Of a DNA stretch of 64,000 nt, positions 11,274 through 59,989 are shown piece by piece. This stretch comes from Symbiodinium natans (lineage: Eukaryota > Sar > Dinophyceae > Suessiales > Symbiodiniaceae). The number at the start of each line of letters is the position of its first letter. Positions within the stretch are counted from its first letter, which is position 1. A program made the position numbers and the translations under genes. The stretch covers positions 308,094 to 372,093 of the forward strand of contig CAJNDS010002269.1 in assembly GCA_905221605.1 (NCBI GenBank), in the 5' to 3' direction. The notes below the pieces were generated by a model. That model saw nothing but the letters and a program-made list of their open reading frames with translations. It was not told the origin of the DNA and searched no databases.

Positions 11274-13496
11274 TAACAATAATCCCTATATTACCCTTAC
11301 AAGGAAGACTGATTTTTTTAAAAGAAATATTTGTTTTTATTTGTTAATTTTGGGGGTACTTAAGCAAATGGTAGATGATGTGGTGCAAAAAGAGGAGAAA
11401 GTCTTGCGAAGGCTCGGTCTACTTCTGTTGCAGATTCTCGGGTCTATTCGGGCTGTCTTGCTGTGTAGGCGGGGTGCTGTTGCAGCTGGTTTGGAGGGGA
11501 TGCGTCGCTCTTGCTTTGTCTGCCCTTGTTTTGGTGTTTTTTGCTCCCAATTTCTCCTGTTCTCGACAGCTGAGCTCTTCTGGGATCCTTGTTGGACTTT
11601 CTAGGATCGAAATTGGAATTCTGATCCACGTACACTGGGAGTCGCTGGGGAGTCTGACTGTGGTGTTTTGAGAACCTCATTCGACGCTGTCCGAATGTAT
11701 CTTCATTCAGGGCTTAACAAGAACTTAATGCGACTGCGTCTCAACCCTGATGCCGATAGGAGTGCAGGAGGAATAATTGCAAGAAGAGTCTGAACAAAAA
11801 AGCTGAACAGGAACTTGATAAAGGCCCCTGTTCGAACTTTAATGAAAAGTGAAAGCCTGAGGCGGAGCTTCAAAAGAAAGTGGTTGGGCTGCCGCAAGTG
11901 AAACTCAGGGCCAACTTCGACTTATCATCGGAAGGTGAACTCAAGAAAGAAACCGGATCCGGAAACTCCAAATTCGAAGGTTTCGGATTTGCAGTAGCGG
12001 AGCACAGCTAAACTTCTAAACCCATGGGGGTCCAACCGGTCGATGCTGAAATCAACAGCTGCTCGTTGTGGGCGTCGTTGTGGGTTGCATGCTGTGCTGG
12101 GACGAGGCTAGCCCGAAACCCTAAACCCCAAACCACCGGCAGTTGGGAGGTCTTGCAAGCCGAATGGGTGAGAATACAATGTCGCCCATGGGTATGCTAC
12201 GCCATGAGAAGCTCATGTACCCACGCACTGCCACCTGCCGCACACGATATAACTACGAGTAATTGTCACATGTGTCCTGACGTATGCTAGGCGTTCTCAC
12301 GACTGACGACAGTGAATGCCGGCATTTCGCATTAACAAAAGAACGGTTCTCGCGCGGTTGTGCTGCACGGCCTGTGTAATGCAGACATAGCTTAACTGCG
12401 TGTGTGATCCCGCGCCGTAGTTGTGAACATGGCGCTGATTGAACTTCTGCCCGAAGATCCGCTTGTGCACCTGAAGCACGGCTCGTAAGCTAATTACGCT
12501 TCACGTCGAAGAGAGTGCCCTGCCTCCGACTCCTCTGACAGCAACATTTCCTGCAGCGGCGCCGCTGGGACACAGTCGTAGCAAACATTCTGGCTTCTTC
12601 GTTTCACTTTAACCGAGTGCGACCGGATCAAGGATGGGCCATCTTCCGTTGAGGGCCAGTGCCAGGTAGCCTCCCCCAGCTTCAGGACGTCTGAGGAACC
12701 CGTAGGTGACATAGCAGACTTCTCAAAGCTGAAGAAGGAATTCAAGGAGCGCTGGCTGCCCCGCTTTGCGAGGCGAAACTCAAGGCTGATGAAGTCGCCA
12801 AGAAGGTTCACGAAGTCGTTCATATCCTCCTCACTGTACTTCGTGAGGCCCAGGGCCTGAACGGCATCCAGCAGGCCCCGGCCGGAGACAAGCTGCTTCG
12901 ACGACAAGACCCCCAAGCGTAGCTTGAGCCGGTCTCTCACGGACTCCACCTCCTTGCGGCTCAGACCTCGTTCATGGTTGGGATAATATTGAAAATTTTA
13001 ATTTTGTTAAATTCCTTCTTGGGATGAAGTGCCCTTAAAACATGTAAAATGGTGCCCAATTATGACTAAGAGACCTTGCAACCCGCTCTTAAGCAGGGGG
13101 CAAGTGAAAAAAGAATTCTTCTCAGCCAGCCCCTCGTTCTCCCAGCTTCCGGCGCCCGTCTCCAGCGGGCTGTCCACAGGGGTCCTCACTGGACTCTTCA
13201 CCTTTGCTTCGAACCCTTCGAAAATGATCTATGATTCGGAGTTCCCTGATTTTTGGAAAGAAGGGACATTTAACAGTTTACCCAAAAGCACAAGCCAGTC
13301 ACAGGACTTACGGAAAGAAGGGACCTTAAGAAATTAAGAATTCTCCCAAAAGCACAAGCCAGGTCACAGGACTTTGGATGACCAGCTGTGCGGGCGGTGT
13401 GGGCGACGCAGGGTCCGTAGGGTAGGCGTCCAGCAGCTGCCGCCGAAAAGTGAGCCACGAAGAGTCGAGGTGCCGCTCGAAGGCACGCCGATCCAT
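6966..13496 (-). CDS. Single-domain voltage-gated cation channel with EF-hand (span of about 22 exons)
   Basis: Plasma- or organelle-membrane channel, Ca2+/Na+ type by similarity to dinoflagellate one-domain channels. Spliced exons give a long cytosolic N-terminus, S1 (YLEPIVAILIVGNGVMIGFQ), S2 (WVYVEMVFAMFLVLEIIL), S3 (FDIFLMTTSLSDIVMQL), S4 with five charges at every third place (RFCRLIRLVRIIK), the S4-S5 linker (VFRVKIMRDLRLMVKG), S5 (SLAFVLLFTVLYVIAGF), pore (MFTAFRCFTGEC), S6 (YMLVSMGIFNLILAVY), a helical linker, one canonical EF-hand (DADGSGTLQTSE) and a C-terminal coiled coil. From S1 to the stop all junction phases agree. Donors are GT, GC and once GA. Two introns are MITE-derived. 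Some exons between 10.95 and 12.5 kb are uncertain. Starts 770 bp after the last MCM6 exon. Confidence 0.93.
7175..7275 (-). repeat. CCCTAAA block in channel intron
   Basis: About 12 units, between the coiled-coil exon and the terminal exon. Confidence 0.9.
7283..7400 (-). CDS. Channel exon, coiled coil (EQNTLLLETATAMSQMQLTQ)
   Basis: Helical C-terminal tail. Its first bases and acceptor are duplicated 50 bp upstream, on either side of a TTTAGGG insertion (see findings). Confidence 0.85.
7615..7704 (-). CDS. Channel exon (VNKSDTVASLLATKAVQSLV)
   Basis: 30 codons after IRGE, in the usual place of 'KSDTVA.LLA.KA' of dinoflagellate channels. Acceptor GCTGAG, GT donor. Confidence 0.88.
7916..7983 (-). 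CDS. Channel exon, EF-hand loop (DADGSGTLQTSE)
   Basis: Canonical 12-residue Ca2+ loop with D1, D3, S5, T7, S9 (Q-T-S) and E12, then LLQGMLKIRGE. Cytosolic Ca2+ sensing of the channel. Confidence 0.92.
8276..8351 (-). CDS. Channel exon, EF-hand entering helix (DRRAQQLMDDLDLPPDRANL)
   Basis: Encodes the helix before the Ca2+ loop, ending FEMLL-G|AC. Confidence 0.9.
8721..8933 (-). CDS. Channel exon, post-S6 helix (VDITMKAAKESDAMSAEQHS)
   Basis: Acceptor CTGCAG, 71 codons. The donor GTGGGG runs straight into a poly-G tract. Confidence 0.9.
9010..9066 (-). CDS. Channel exon, S6 (VASYMLVSMGIFNLILAVY)
   Basis: 57 nt, 19 codons. Joined to the previous exon it gives GYVASYMLV. GC donor. Confidence 0.93.
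9067..9214 (-). mobile_element. MITE-like element forming the channel S6 intron (family F introner)
   Basis: Perfect 14-bp terminal inverted repeats (CTTAGTAGCCCAGT at 9067-9080 and its complement at 9201-9214), flanked by a 4-bp duplication CTAC (9063-9066 and 9215-9218). On the minus strand, the duplicated GTAG supplies the GT donor and the inverted-repeat end CTACTAAG supplies the AG acceptor, so splicing removes the element plus one target copy and restores the coding sequence. It contains six TTTAGGG units (9104-9151). Confidence 0.92.
9219..9298 (-). CDS. Channel exon, post-filter and S6 start (ECTSDDGRPLQSLLAAEYGV)
   Basis: Acceptor CCTGAG. Ends GGT TAT|GTAG, where GTAG is the target-site duplication of the MITE that forms the next intron. 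Confidence 0.92.
9471..9581 (-). CDS. Channel exon, turret and pore (FTAFRCFTG)
   Basis: FATMTIGNWEQTAEIG then YFNNIPWSMFTAFRCFTG. The pore helix and filter entry read FRCFTGEC across the splice, a form seen in dinoflagellate channels. GC donor; the intron after it holds CCCTAAA repeats. Confidence 0.92.
9653..9712 (-). CDS. Channel exon, S5 (VRTLSLAFVLLFTVLYVIA)
   Basis: 60 nt. Hydrophobic S5 helix. GT donor. Confidence 0.9.
9785..9842 (-). CDS. Channel exon, S4-S5 linker (VFRVKIMRDLRLMVKGLVA)
   Basis: Acceptor CAGAG, GC donor. Amphipathic linker, in phase both sides. Confidence 0.9.
9902..10031 (-). CDS. Channel exon, S3-S4 voltage sensor
   Basis: FDIFLMTTSLSDIVMQL then LLRFCRLIRLVRIIK. 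Basic residues every third position are the gating charges. GC donor. Confidence 0.93.
10122..10198 (-). CDS. Channel exon, S2 end (VLEIILRMWVLRCRAYWCGP)
   Basis: Ends at GPDCWWN-AT|G. The WWN motif precedes S3 in many dinoflagellate channels. Confidence 0.9.
10407..10455 (-). CDS. Channel exon, S2 start (DWPGWVYVEMVFAMFL)
   Basis: Acceptor TATCAG, donor GTTCTT, 49 nt. Completes S2 with VLEIIL. Confidence 0.88.
10563..10652 (-). CDS. Channel exon, S1 (YLEPIVAILIVGNGVMIGFQ)
   Basis: S1 helix followed by QTDPRYR. The GA donor (AG|GACATG) gives RYRDWPGW with the next exon. Confidence 0.88.
10821..10942 (-). CDS. Channel exon (NPAAILRYMREPVYRKHLES)
   Basis: Acceptor TTGCCAG, GT donor. GA|G restores Glu with the S1 exon (APPE-HPIMYLEP). 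Last cytosolic segment before S1. Confidence 0.75.
11127..11203 (-). CDS. Channel exon (YQAIREILLAGDTNRLVAEL)
   Basis: Acceptor ATCAAG just beside a MITE (11217-11367). The donor is GTTTAGGG, so the intron begins with the telomere-like repeat itself. Phase to the next exon is not fully resolved. Confidence 0.65.
11217..11367 (+). mobile_element. Family C MITE copy 1 (channel intron)
   Basis: TTGCTTAAGAACCCCC and GGGGGTACTTAAGCAA terminal inverted repeats with an AT microsatellite and TCCCTATATTACCCTTA inside. Confidence 0.8.
12165..12234 (-). CDS. Possible channel exon (VAVRGYMSFSWRSIPMGDIV)
   Basis: Acceptor GCGGCAG, open frame, protein-like. Phase to its neighbours is not established. Confidence 0.3.
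12396..12470 (-). CDS. Probable channel exon 4 (VHKRIFGQKFNQRHVHNYGA)
   Basis: Acceptor CTTCAG, phase 0 after exon 3. The 3' border is not resolved. Confidence 0.45.
12524..12966 (-). CDS. Channel exon 3 (LSRKEVESVRDRLKLRLGVL)
   Basis: 443 nt, the largest exon of the gene. Joined to exon 2 it reads LLKSGLQGLSRKEVESVRDR with no residue gained or lost. GC donor, phase 0. Includes a helical region and a Ser-rich stretch; regulatory N-terminus. Confidence 0.85.
12969..13070 (-). mobile_element. MITE-like element forming a channel N-terminal intron (family D introner)
   Basis: Imperfect terminal repeats (CGTTCATGGTTGGG / CTTAGTCATAATTGGG) flanked by a perfect 6-bp duplication AGACCT (12963-12968, 13071-13076). 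On the minus strand AG|GTCT in each copy gives the acceptor AG and donor GT, so exact excision leaves LQGLSRKE uninterrupted. Confidence 0.9.
13075..13201 (-). CDS. Channel exon 2 (VKSPVRTPVDSPLETGAGSW)
   Basis: Acceptor GCAAAG. Ends CAA G|GTCTCT, where the GT belongs to the target-site copy of a MITE. Cytosolic N-terminus. Confidence 0.8.
13240..13378 (-). repeat. 60-bp tandem duplication in channel intron 1
   Basis: CCCAAAAGCACAAGCCAG, TCACAGGACTT and GGAAAGAAGGGAC occur twice with the same order. Confidence 0.85.
13383..13496 (-). CDS. Channel exon 1 with start codon (MDRRAFERHLDSSWLTFRRQ)
   Basis: ATG in frame with 38 codons to a GTCATC donor. Directly upstream are eight CCCTAAA units (13498-13567), so the start lies next to a telomere-like block. 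No earlier in-frame Met. Confidence 0.65.
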
Positions 13497-13497
13497 T

Positions 13498-13567
13498 GGG
13501 TTTAGGGCTTAGGGTTTAGGGTTTAGGGTTTAGGGTTTAGGGTTTAGGGTTTAGGGTTGAGGGTTTA
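13498..13567 (+). repeat. TTTAGGG block at the channel start codon
   Basis: Nine to ten units that end two bases from the complement of the proposed ATG. Confidence 0.9.
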
Positions 13568-13590
13568 ACAAGTTTGTAGGGCCCGGCCAC
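13551..13590 (-). other. Possible terminal exon of MCM6 ending in a telomere-like repeat
   Basis: After CTCAGCAG, phase from the preceding exon gives SRNPWPGPTNLLNPQP and a TAA stop that is part of CCCTAAA. If real, MCM6 lacks most of its winged helix. Speculative. Confidence 0.25.
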
Positions 13591-13837
13591 GGATTTCTTG
13601 ACCTGCTGAGCCCCGCTCTGCGCTGGAGGAACAAAAGAAGCCGGAACTCCTGAATCCTTGGAGGCCCTTGGAGGCGCTTGTGGGTCCTTGTAGAATCCCA
13701 AACCCCAAACTCTAGACCCTGTATGCGAATATGTGTAATTGTACATACATACATACACATATATAATTATATATATATATATATATATATACTAAGGGGA
13801 AAACACATCAGGATGGCCGAAGAGCAGGATGGCCGGG

Positions 13838-14112
13838 GAACTTCGACGAAGACTCGGGATACCAACGGGCCGAGGCGAAGTTCGACGAAGGCCGGGGGGC
13901 CGGGCGAAGGTTCGACGAAGGCCGGGAGGTTCGACGAAGGGGGAGGGGGTTTGACGAAGGCCGATACAAAAGGCCAAGACAAAGCCCGAAAAAAAACGCG
14001 AGGGTTCCACGAAGGCTAACTGAAGGGGGGATGCTCGACGAAGGCCACAAGGGCCGGGAGGGGGGTTCGACGAAGGCCAAGGGTTTCGACGAAGGCTAGG
14101 GGGGTTCGACGG
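13838..14112 (+). repeat. GTTCGACGAAGGC minisatellite
   Basis: TTCGACGAAGGC recurs about ten times with variable spacers; single copies at 14926 and 15390. TTCGACGAA is nearly self-complementary. Lies between the MCM6 3' end and the channel start. Confidence 0.85.
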
Positions 14113-14267
14113 CCTTTGCCGAAGGCTGTGTGCCATCCGCCCCCATACGCCGTCCTGATCGGTTTGCCCCTGATATACATACACATACTTTGTACAGTCC
14201 CTGACACCCTGAACCCGAGACCTTGAACGCTAAGCCCTGAAGCCCCGTATGCCCCAAATAACGGGAC

Positions 14268-53817
<39,550 letters not shown>

Positions 53818-54753
53818 GTGTTCCGTCTGCTGAAACCTCCCGCCATCAATGGGGTTTGGGGTCTGGTGGGTTTAGGACTCAGGGTTCGGGGTTCGGAGTT
53901 CGCGTTCAGGGTATATAGGACCACTTGATGGGCTTAGGGTTTAGGAGAAACTGTCAGGCACTGTGTGACGCGGGCACGATGCACACAAACAAAATAAGGG
54001 CTCTTCAATCCACGGGCTTGCAGAAGACACCTGGTAGCCTAAAACCCTAAAAACCACAGGAACAAGTGGCACTGGTGGTCCTCCGTCCTTAGGCTTAGGG
54101 TTTGGGGTTTGGGTATTATGGTTGGGCTTAGGGTTCTAGGGGTTTAGGGGGTTTCGGACTTAGGGTTTGGGACTTCGGGGTTTGGGTTCGGAGTTTAGGA
54201 TTTAGGTGTTTGCGGCTCGACAGTAGGACGGGGCTCATGGCTCATTTTGCTGCCCTGCCACGCGAGCAGTGTCTTTACCCTTCCTGAACCCTAAACCCTA
54301 AACCCTTGTAGGGAACCTGCTCAAGAAGACCTCAGGTTAAGGGACCCTCGGATGCCCCCAGATGGGCCATTCGGGTGGCCTAAGCCCCAAACTTAAGAAC
54401 CAAACAAAAGACGGTTACGGTTTGGGGTTTGACGTTTAGGGTCTAGGGTTTACGGTTAGGAGCACAAGGAAATGCCCTTCTCCTGCTAGTGAGCAACCCC
54501 CCCTTGGAATCAAATGAAGGCTTAGGGTTAAGGTTTAGGAAATCCCCACCCCATATACAATAGTACAGACAGAAGAACAAGAGTACTTAATATTGCCGGG
54601 TAGGCGGTGAGAGTAAGCCGAGAACCCGCAAACCCCTAAACCCCCAAACGCTCAAAATGCTCGGGGCAGGGGAGTGGTGAAGATCAGCCCATGAAAACCC
54701 AAGCTCGGCATGTGCGGTCGCAGCTTGCAATGTCGGGTTTGCGTTCGTGGCGT
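53818..54753. other. Intergenic region between ankyrin gene and MCM6
   Basis: 0.94 kb with single telomere-like units, no recognisable promoter motif (dinoflagellates lack a TATA box) and no coding segment I can support. Confidence 0.5.
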
Positions 54754-55906
54754 TTAATGCTGCTCTGTGGAGTCAGAGCAGTGGCCATGCAACAGCAGAT
54801 GCTCAATGTGAGCGTGGCCCTTAAGCCCTGCCATGGAGAGAGCCGTGAAGCCGGCGTGGCTGGCCATGTCAACGCGAGCGCCGGCCTCAAGCAACAACTG
54901 CGCGACCTCAGTGTGGCCCTGTTCGGATGCCACCATTAGAGCGGTGACACCGTTGCTGGTAACCGAGTCGATGTGAGCACGTGCCTCAAGCAACAGACGT
55001 GCGATCTCAACGTGGCCCTGTTCAGATGCCACCGTCAGAGCTGCAACACCGTCGTTGTCGGTCAGGTGAGCACGGGCCTCAAGCAACAAACGCACGACCT
55101 CGACGTGGCCGTCGTGAGATGCCACCACGAGCGCTGTGTGACCGTGGTTGTCGGCCAAGTCGATATGAGCTCCGGCCTCAAGCAGCAGACGCACGACCTC
55201 AACGCGGTTGTTGTGAGATGCCAATATCAGAGCAGTGTGACCATTATTGTTGGCCAAGAGCATGGGAGTACCGGCCTCAAGCAGCACACGCACCACCTCG
55301 ACGTAGCCCTTTTGCGACGCCACCATCAGAGCCGTGAGGCCACCGTTGTGGTTCAGGTCGTGGGCACCGGCTTCAAGCAAGAACCGCACGACCTCGACAT
55401 GGCCCTCATGCGATGCCATCTTCAGAGGTGTGTGACCTTCATTGTCGGCAGAGTCGATGTGAGCACCAGCCTCAAGCAGAAGTCGCACGACCTCGACCCT
55501 GCCACCGTGCGATGCCCCAATCAGAGCTGTGTGGCCGTCGTTGCTGGTCAAGTGGATGTGGGCACTGGCCTCAAGCAAAAAACGCAGGACCTCAGTGTGG
55601 CCATGTTGTGATGCCGCCATCAGAGCTGTGACACCGCCGTTGCTGGGCAGGTCGATGTGAGCGCGGGCCTCAAACAACAAACGCGCGTTTTCAATGCAGC
55701 CGTTGCGAGATGCCAAAATCAGAGCTGTGACGCCATCCTTGTTAGACAGGTTGACAGTGGCTCCGGCCTCAAGCAACAGACGCGCGACCTCTATAGTGCC
55801 CTGCATTTGCGATACCACCATCAGAGCTGTCCAGCCATGGTTGTCAGCTGCGTCCGGGTCGGTGGGACGCTGCAGTACGCACTCAACCTCCAGGGCTCTC
55901 CAAACC
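54754..55906 (-). CDS. Ub/ankyrin gene exon 2 (11 ankyrin repeats)
   Basis: Uninterrupted for about 380 codons, the longest real reading frame in the window. Opens VLQRPTDPDAADNHGWTALM. Contrasts with the micro-exons of its neighbours, suggesting origin by reverse transcription or recent duplication. Confidence 0.9.
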
Positions 55907-56301
55907 CTGAAGACCCCAAACCCTAAAGGTTTCTTCCCGACCTGACAATCACAATATCACTACTTTTGTTAACCTTCTGTTTCGGCGCCGGGCGCGCAGA
56001 GCTACCTCTACAAGGATAGTTCATGGGACCCGACCTCAGCCACAGAGCGATGTAAGCCGGGGCAAATGAGCTCCCTCGCGTGAGTGGCAGTATATGAAAG
56101 CTGAACCAGCGCCAGCTCCATAGGGACCTCCAGCTTCGTAGCATCATCCAGGATCTGGCCATGGAGGAGTAGCCTTTGCCGGAAGCGTGGGGGCAAGCCA
56201 TGTGATTGATGTAGATACCGCTTCAATGCTTTCACATCGCTCAACTCTTCCTGCAGCGGCACTTTCACCAACTCCCCCGAGAGCAGCCTAACGCACAGCA
56301 T
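54754..56301 (-). CDS. Ubiquitin-like domain plus 11 ankyrin repeats (2 exons)
   Basis: Exon 1 (56089-56301, ATG at 56301) encodes a ubiquitin-like fold: MLCVRLLSGELVKVPLQEEL, then LPPRFRQRLLLHGQILDD, as found at the start of many Symbiodiniaceae ankyrin proteins. Exon 2 (54754 to about 55906) encodes eleven 33-residue ankyrin repeats of consensus G.TALM.AS..GH.EV.RLLLEAGAHID, ending HGHCSDSTEQH and stop. Likely a cytosolic or nuclear protein-binding scaffold; partner unknown. The exon 1 end is inferred from a GC donor and the exon 2 start from a TTCAG acceptor; the intron is about 180 bp, or a micro-exon may lie in it. Repeat copies are unusually alike at DNA level, and the antisense strand stays open in two frames, which is an artefact. 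Only 0.94 kb separates its stop from the MCM6 start. Confidence 0.93.
56089..56301 (-). CDS. Ub/ankyrin gene exon 1 (ubiquitin-like)
   Basis: 71 codons from the ATG to an inferred GC donor (CATATACT|GCCACT). Ubiquitin-like residues: leading hydrophobic strand MLCVRLLSG and LLLHGQILDD in the place of ubiquitin's 'LIFAGKQLED'. Confidence 0.88.
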
Positions 56302-57080
56302 GGCGCAGCATCAATTTCAAGCAAGCTCGTCGTCTCGAGGAAGGAACGGAAAATCTGACAAGCCACGATGCTGCATCAGGGTGCGTATAGTCCCCCAACC
56401 TCCACCCCAAGCCCTATAAATTGCCTATAAACCCTCAACCTCATTCCTTGTAACCCTAAACTCCTGAACCCTAAACCCCCCGGAATCCCTAAACCCAAAA
56501 CCCTTAAACCCTAAACCCTAAACCCTGAACCCCTAATCCCCGAAACCTTGAAGAGAGGCTCTGAGACATGCGAAGCCTCTCAAAAGGAGCTCCCTACCCC
56601 TGCGGGGTTTAGGGTTTAGGGTTTAGGGTTTAGGGTTTGGGGTTTGGGGTTTGCGGGGTTAGGGTGAAAAACGTGCTCCAAACTCACTAAAGTACAAACC
56701 CCAAGACGTCCTTGGCCCTGTGATGCGATTCTCCCCAGCAAGCCATTATAAGAATCAAAGTTTGTTTAGCGTTTAGGGTTTTGGGTTTCGGCACTACAAG
56801 GCATCCTGGAAAGTCCCAAACAAGCCTCTCTCACCAGTTGCCTAAAACGGGGTGCAGAGAAGGTTGCCCGCAACCAATCCAAAACCCTGAATAGGGTTTT
56901 GGGGTTGAGTTTAAGGTTTAAGTTTTAGGGCGACCACCACACCCTAAACCCCCATACCCTCAAAACGGCGAGCTGCATACCCTAAATCCTAGACCCCCTA
57001 AACCCTAAACCCTAAACCCTAAACCCTAAACCCTAAACCCTAAACCCTAAAAACCCCAAGGCCAGTTCCGGTCAGGTCGC

Positions 57081-57120
57081 CTCCTGGCTTTCTTTGGGCC
57101 CGTGGGTCGTCGCGAAATGC
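57081..57120 (-). other. Possible exon of unrecognised gene (HFATTHGPKESQ)
   Basis: Acceptor CCGCAG, open on the minus strand, flanked by CCCTAAA repeats (57000-57050). Confidence 0.3.
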
Positions 57121-57713
57121 TGCGGCTGAGGGCCACCGGCGAGCGAAATGTTTCAGCATTTTTGGGGTTCCTGTTAGCAATTAGGGTTTAGGGTTTAGAG
57201 TTAGGGTTTAAGGGGGGGCGGGGGGGGAGGGCGGTTCCTGTTTAAGGTGTGCGGTTTATCAGGTTAAGAAGGCTTAAGGGGGTGCTTGAGGGGACCACTT
57301 GGACTCAACAGTGGTTCTGTAGCGACTACCTGGGGTGCAAGTATTGCCCTAAACCCTGCCCCCCTGAGCCCTGAAAGCCTAAACCCTGAACCCCAACACC
57401 CTAAAACCTAACCCTGAACTCCAAAACCCTGAACCCCGGAAACCTAAAACCCTAACACCCTAAAACCCTGAACCCTAAAATTATGAGACCTGAAACCCTA
57501 AACCCAGACGCCTAAAACGCTAAACCCTGAACCCTAAAACCCTAAACCCAAAGAAACCTCAACCCCTGAAGCCTAAAACAACTAAATCCTGACGCCTGAA
57601 CCATAGAACCCGGAAAAACCCTAACCCTGACCCCTACAACCCTGAACCCTGAAGTCTAAACCCTGAAACCCTGACTCTAGGGCATCGGAGTTTGGGGTCC
57701 CTAAACCCTAAAC

Positions 57714-57733
57714 GATGTCCCGCGCAGAGGCTC
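57714..57733 (-). other. Possible 20-nt exon with telomere-like donor (EPLRGT)
   Basis: Acceptor CGTCAAG; the next intron would begin GTTTAGGG. The segment upstream (PFVNVK) is also open. Confidence 0.3.
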
Positions 57734-57960
57734 CTTGACGTTGACGAAAGGTTTAGGGTTTAGGGTTTAGGGTTTAGGGTTTAGGGTTTAGGGTTTAGGG
57801 TTTAGGAAAGCACGAGCCCTGAACACCTGAAGGGTGTAGGGTTTAGAGTAAAGGTAGGGTATAAGATAGGTTCCCTAACCCTAAACCCTGAATCCTTAAT
57901 AACCCTAAACCCTAAACCCTAAACCCTGAACCCTGAACCCTATATAAGCTCTAAGTAGGA

Positions 57961-58032
57961 GGTGCTCTCCTCTTCCCGCGCGCTTTCACCGCTCCCGCGG
58001 CCTTTGCCTTTGCCACCCTTCCTGGCGGCGGG
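57961..58032 (-). CDS. Probable exon of unrecognised gene (PAARKGGKGKGRGSGESARE)
   Basis: Acceptor TTTGAAG, 24 open codons, Gly/Lys/Arg-rich as in nucleic-acid-binding tails. Upstream of the ankyrin gene, so a separate transcription unit. 3' border uncertain. Confidence 0.5.
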
Positions 58033-59989
58033 CTTCAAAGAGTTCAAGGGTTTATTGTTTAGGGGTTTAGGGTTGTAAGAGCTTATAGGGTTTAGGGTTT
58101 AGGGTTATGAGAGCTTATGGGGTTTACGAGGGTCAGTAAGGGTTTAGGGTTTTTTTAGGGCTTAAGGTTTCTAGGCAGCTTCGGTCATGTTTGCAGAGCT
58201 TTGTAGCTTTAAGGGTTTGCCAGTAAGGAAAGACAGGTTTACTAGCCTAGGGTTCAGCGTTTATCAGAGAGATCAAGACTTTGGGCTTGTGGGTTTGCCT
58301 TGATACATGGGGACGATCCAGTACCGAAGTGGCCCTTGGAGCAGAATAAGCGAACATGTGCTACCCCTGGTCGCGTAGGGGGTTCACACGGCATCCAGCT
58401 ACCCAGGAACGACACCACAAGTTGCATGGAAGCTCTGCAACAAAATGTAGAACTTGACATATACGCTTCATGCTATCGGGCTTTAACTGAAAACTACAGC
58501 ATGTAAACCCTGTAAAAGCTTACGAGCTACAGCCTGGTTTCGGATACAAGAAGTTGAAGTCAGAGCGCCTTACAATTTGTTTATGCGGGAGAACCAGTAA
58601 GTTCTTCAGAATCACGAGCAAGCCATTATGCCAATGTTTCCGTTGAAAAAGGAATTTGGGAGATACTGAAAGGTGTAGGAAGCCTGGATATACTCCAAAG
58701 TCTTATGGCCTCCCGGTTTCATTCGAGGCTATTTGAGTTGCAAGCTCGTATCCCTTAGACCACGTAAACTCCTCAGGTTCGAAACGATGGTAGCTCTCCA
58801 GAGTATGTCCTTTTTGGGGCTACCTAAATGGCTCCGTATCTCAACAGGAACCAAAAGGGCCATGGCCTAGAGAAAACCCCTTGTGAACGTCAGGCGCGAG
58901 AGGCTTCAGGGCTCCAGGGCTGACGGTTCGGGGTGGAGGGCTGAGGGTTTAGCGGTTCAGGATAAGGGACTTCTAGAGGTGTAGATTTCAGAGATCCGGG
59001 TTGAGAGTTTGGACTGTAGGATGCTCCTTGGCAACCCCGTCCGGCCTTTGCGCCATGCGCACTGAACGGAGCCTTCCTAGTCCTAGACTGCAAGAGAATT
59101 TTATTCTGAGGAGCCGGTGCTTCTTCAGGAAAAAGACCTTTATGACAGGAGGGTTTCAGTATATGCTGCAAAATCTAGTTCCTTAACTTTAGGAGTGCTG
59201 AAAGCCCCTGGAAAGCACCGGTGGCATGGTCCAAGTTGCGTAGGGGGCTTACAGCCTTCATGCGACGAGCCCACCTTCGCTCTCAGAAGAACCCTTTTTT
59301 TCATGCGTTGGCCCCCGAACCCTTTGGGCCCTCGAGGTCGTTTTTAAACGGGGTTTAGGGTTTAGGGTTTAGGGTTTAGGGTTTAGGGTTTAGGGGTTTA
59401 GGGGTTTGCTGACTGATGGCTCTTGTCGTGGATGTATGGGGTGTTGGGATTGTCCTGGGTTGCTGAGCGATTAGGGCTGTCAGAATCAGGGAAGCTACAC
59501 TTATGACTCTATGATTGAGGCACACAGAACCGTGTCGCTGCTGTGGAGTGACCGTGAGAAGTGGCTTGAGCAGCTGCACGTCGACGACCGGACACGGAGA
59601 TGGCAATCCGCCTCGAGTAAACCCTGCAGGAAATCCTAAATCGAGATCTTGAAGGGTCTCTGTAGCTTCATACGGCGTTGATCAAGATTCGGGCTACCAC
59701 TTGAGAAAAAGAAAAGTGAAAAAAAGGCTTCTGCTACAAAGGAGATCCCAAAAAAAGGCAAATGCGTTTGCTCAACCCTACATGTAGGTGGATGTAAGGT
59801 CACAACTTTTCACTTTGGGTCCGGATTTTCAGATGTAGGACCGAAGGTTTAGTTTAGGCTTCTAGGCCCCTAAAACCTAAACCCTAAACCCTAAACCCCA
59901 AACACGTTGTTTACCTCTTCAGGGCACGGGGATGCCGGACGTTGTGGCCAAGGTCGAGCATGAGGGGCCTTGCCCTAGACGGTTTACTA

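Noticed and set aside
54973-55631. 212-residue plus-strand frame
   Set aside because: It is antisense to the ankyrin repeats; regular repeat codons keep the opposite strand open.
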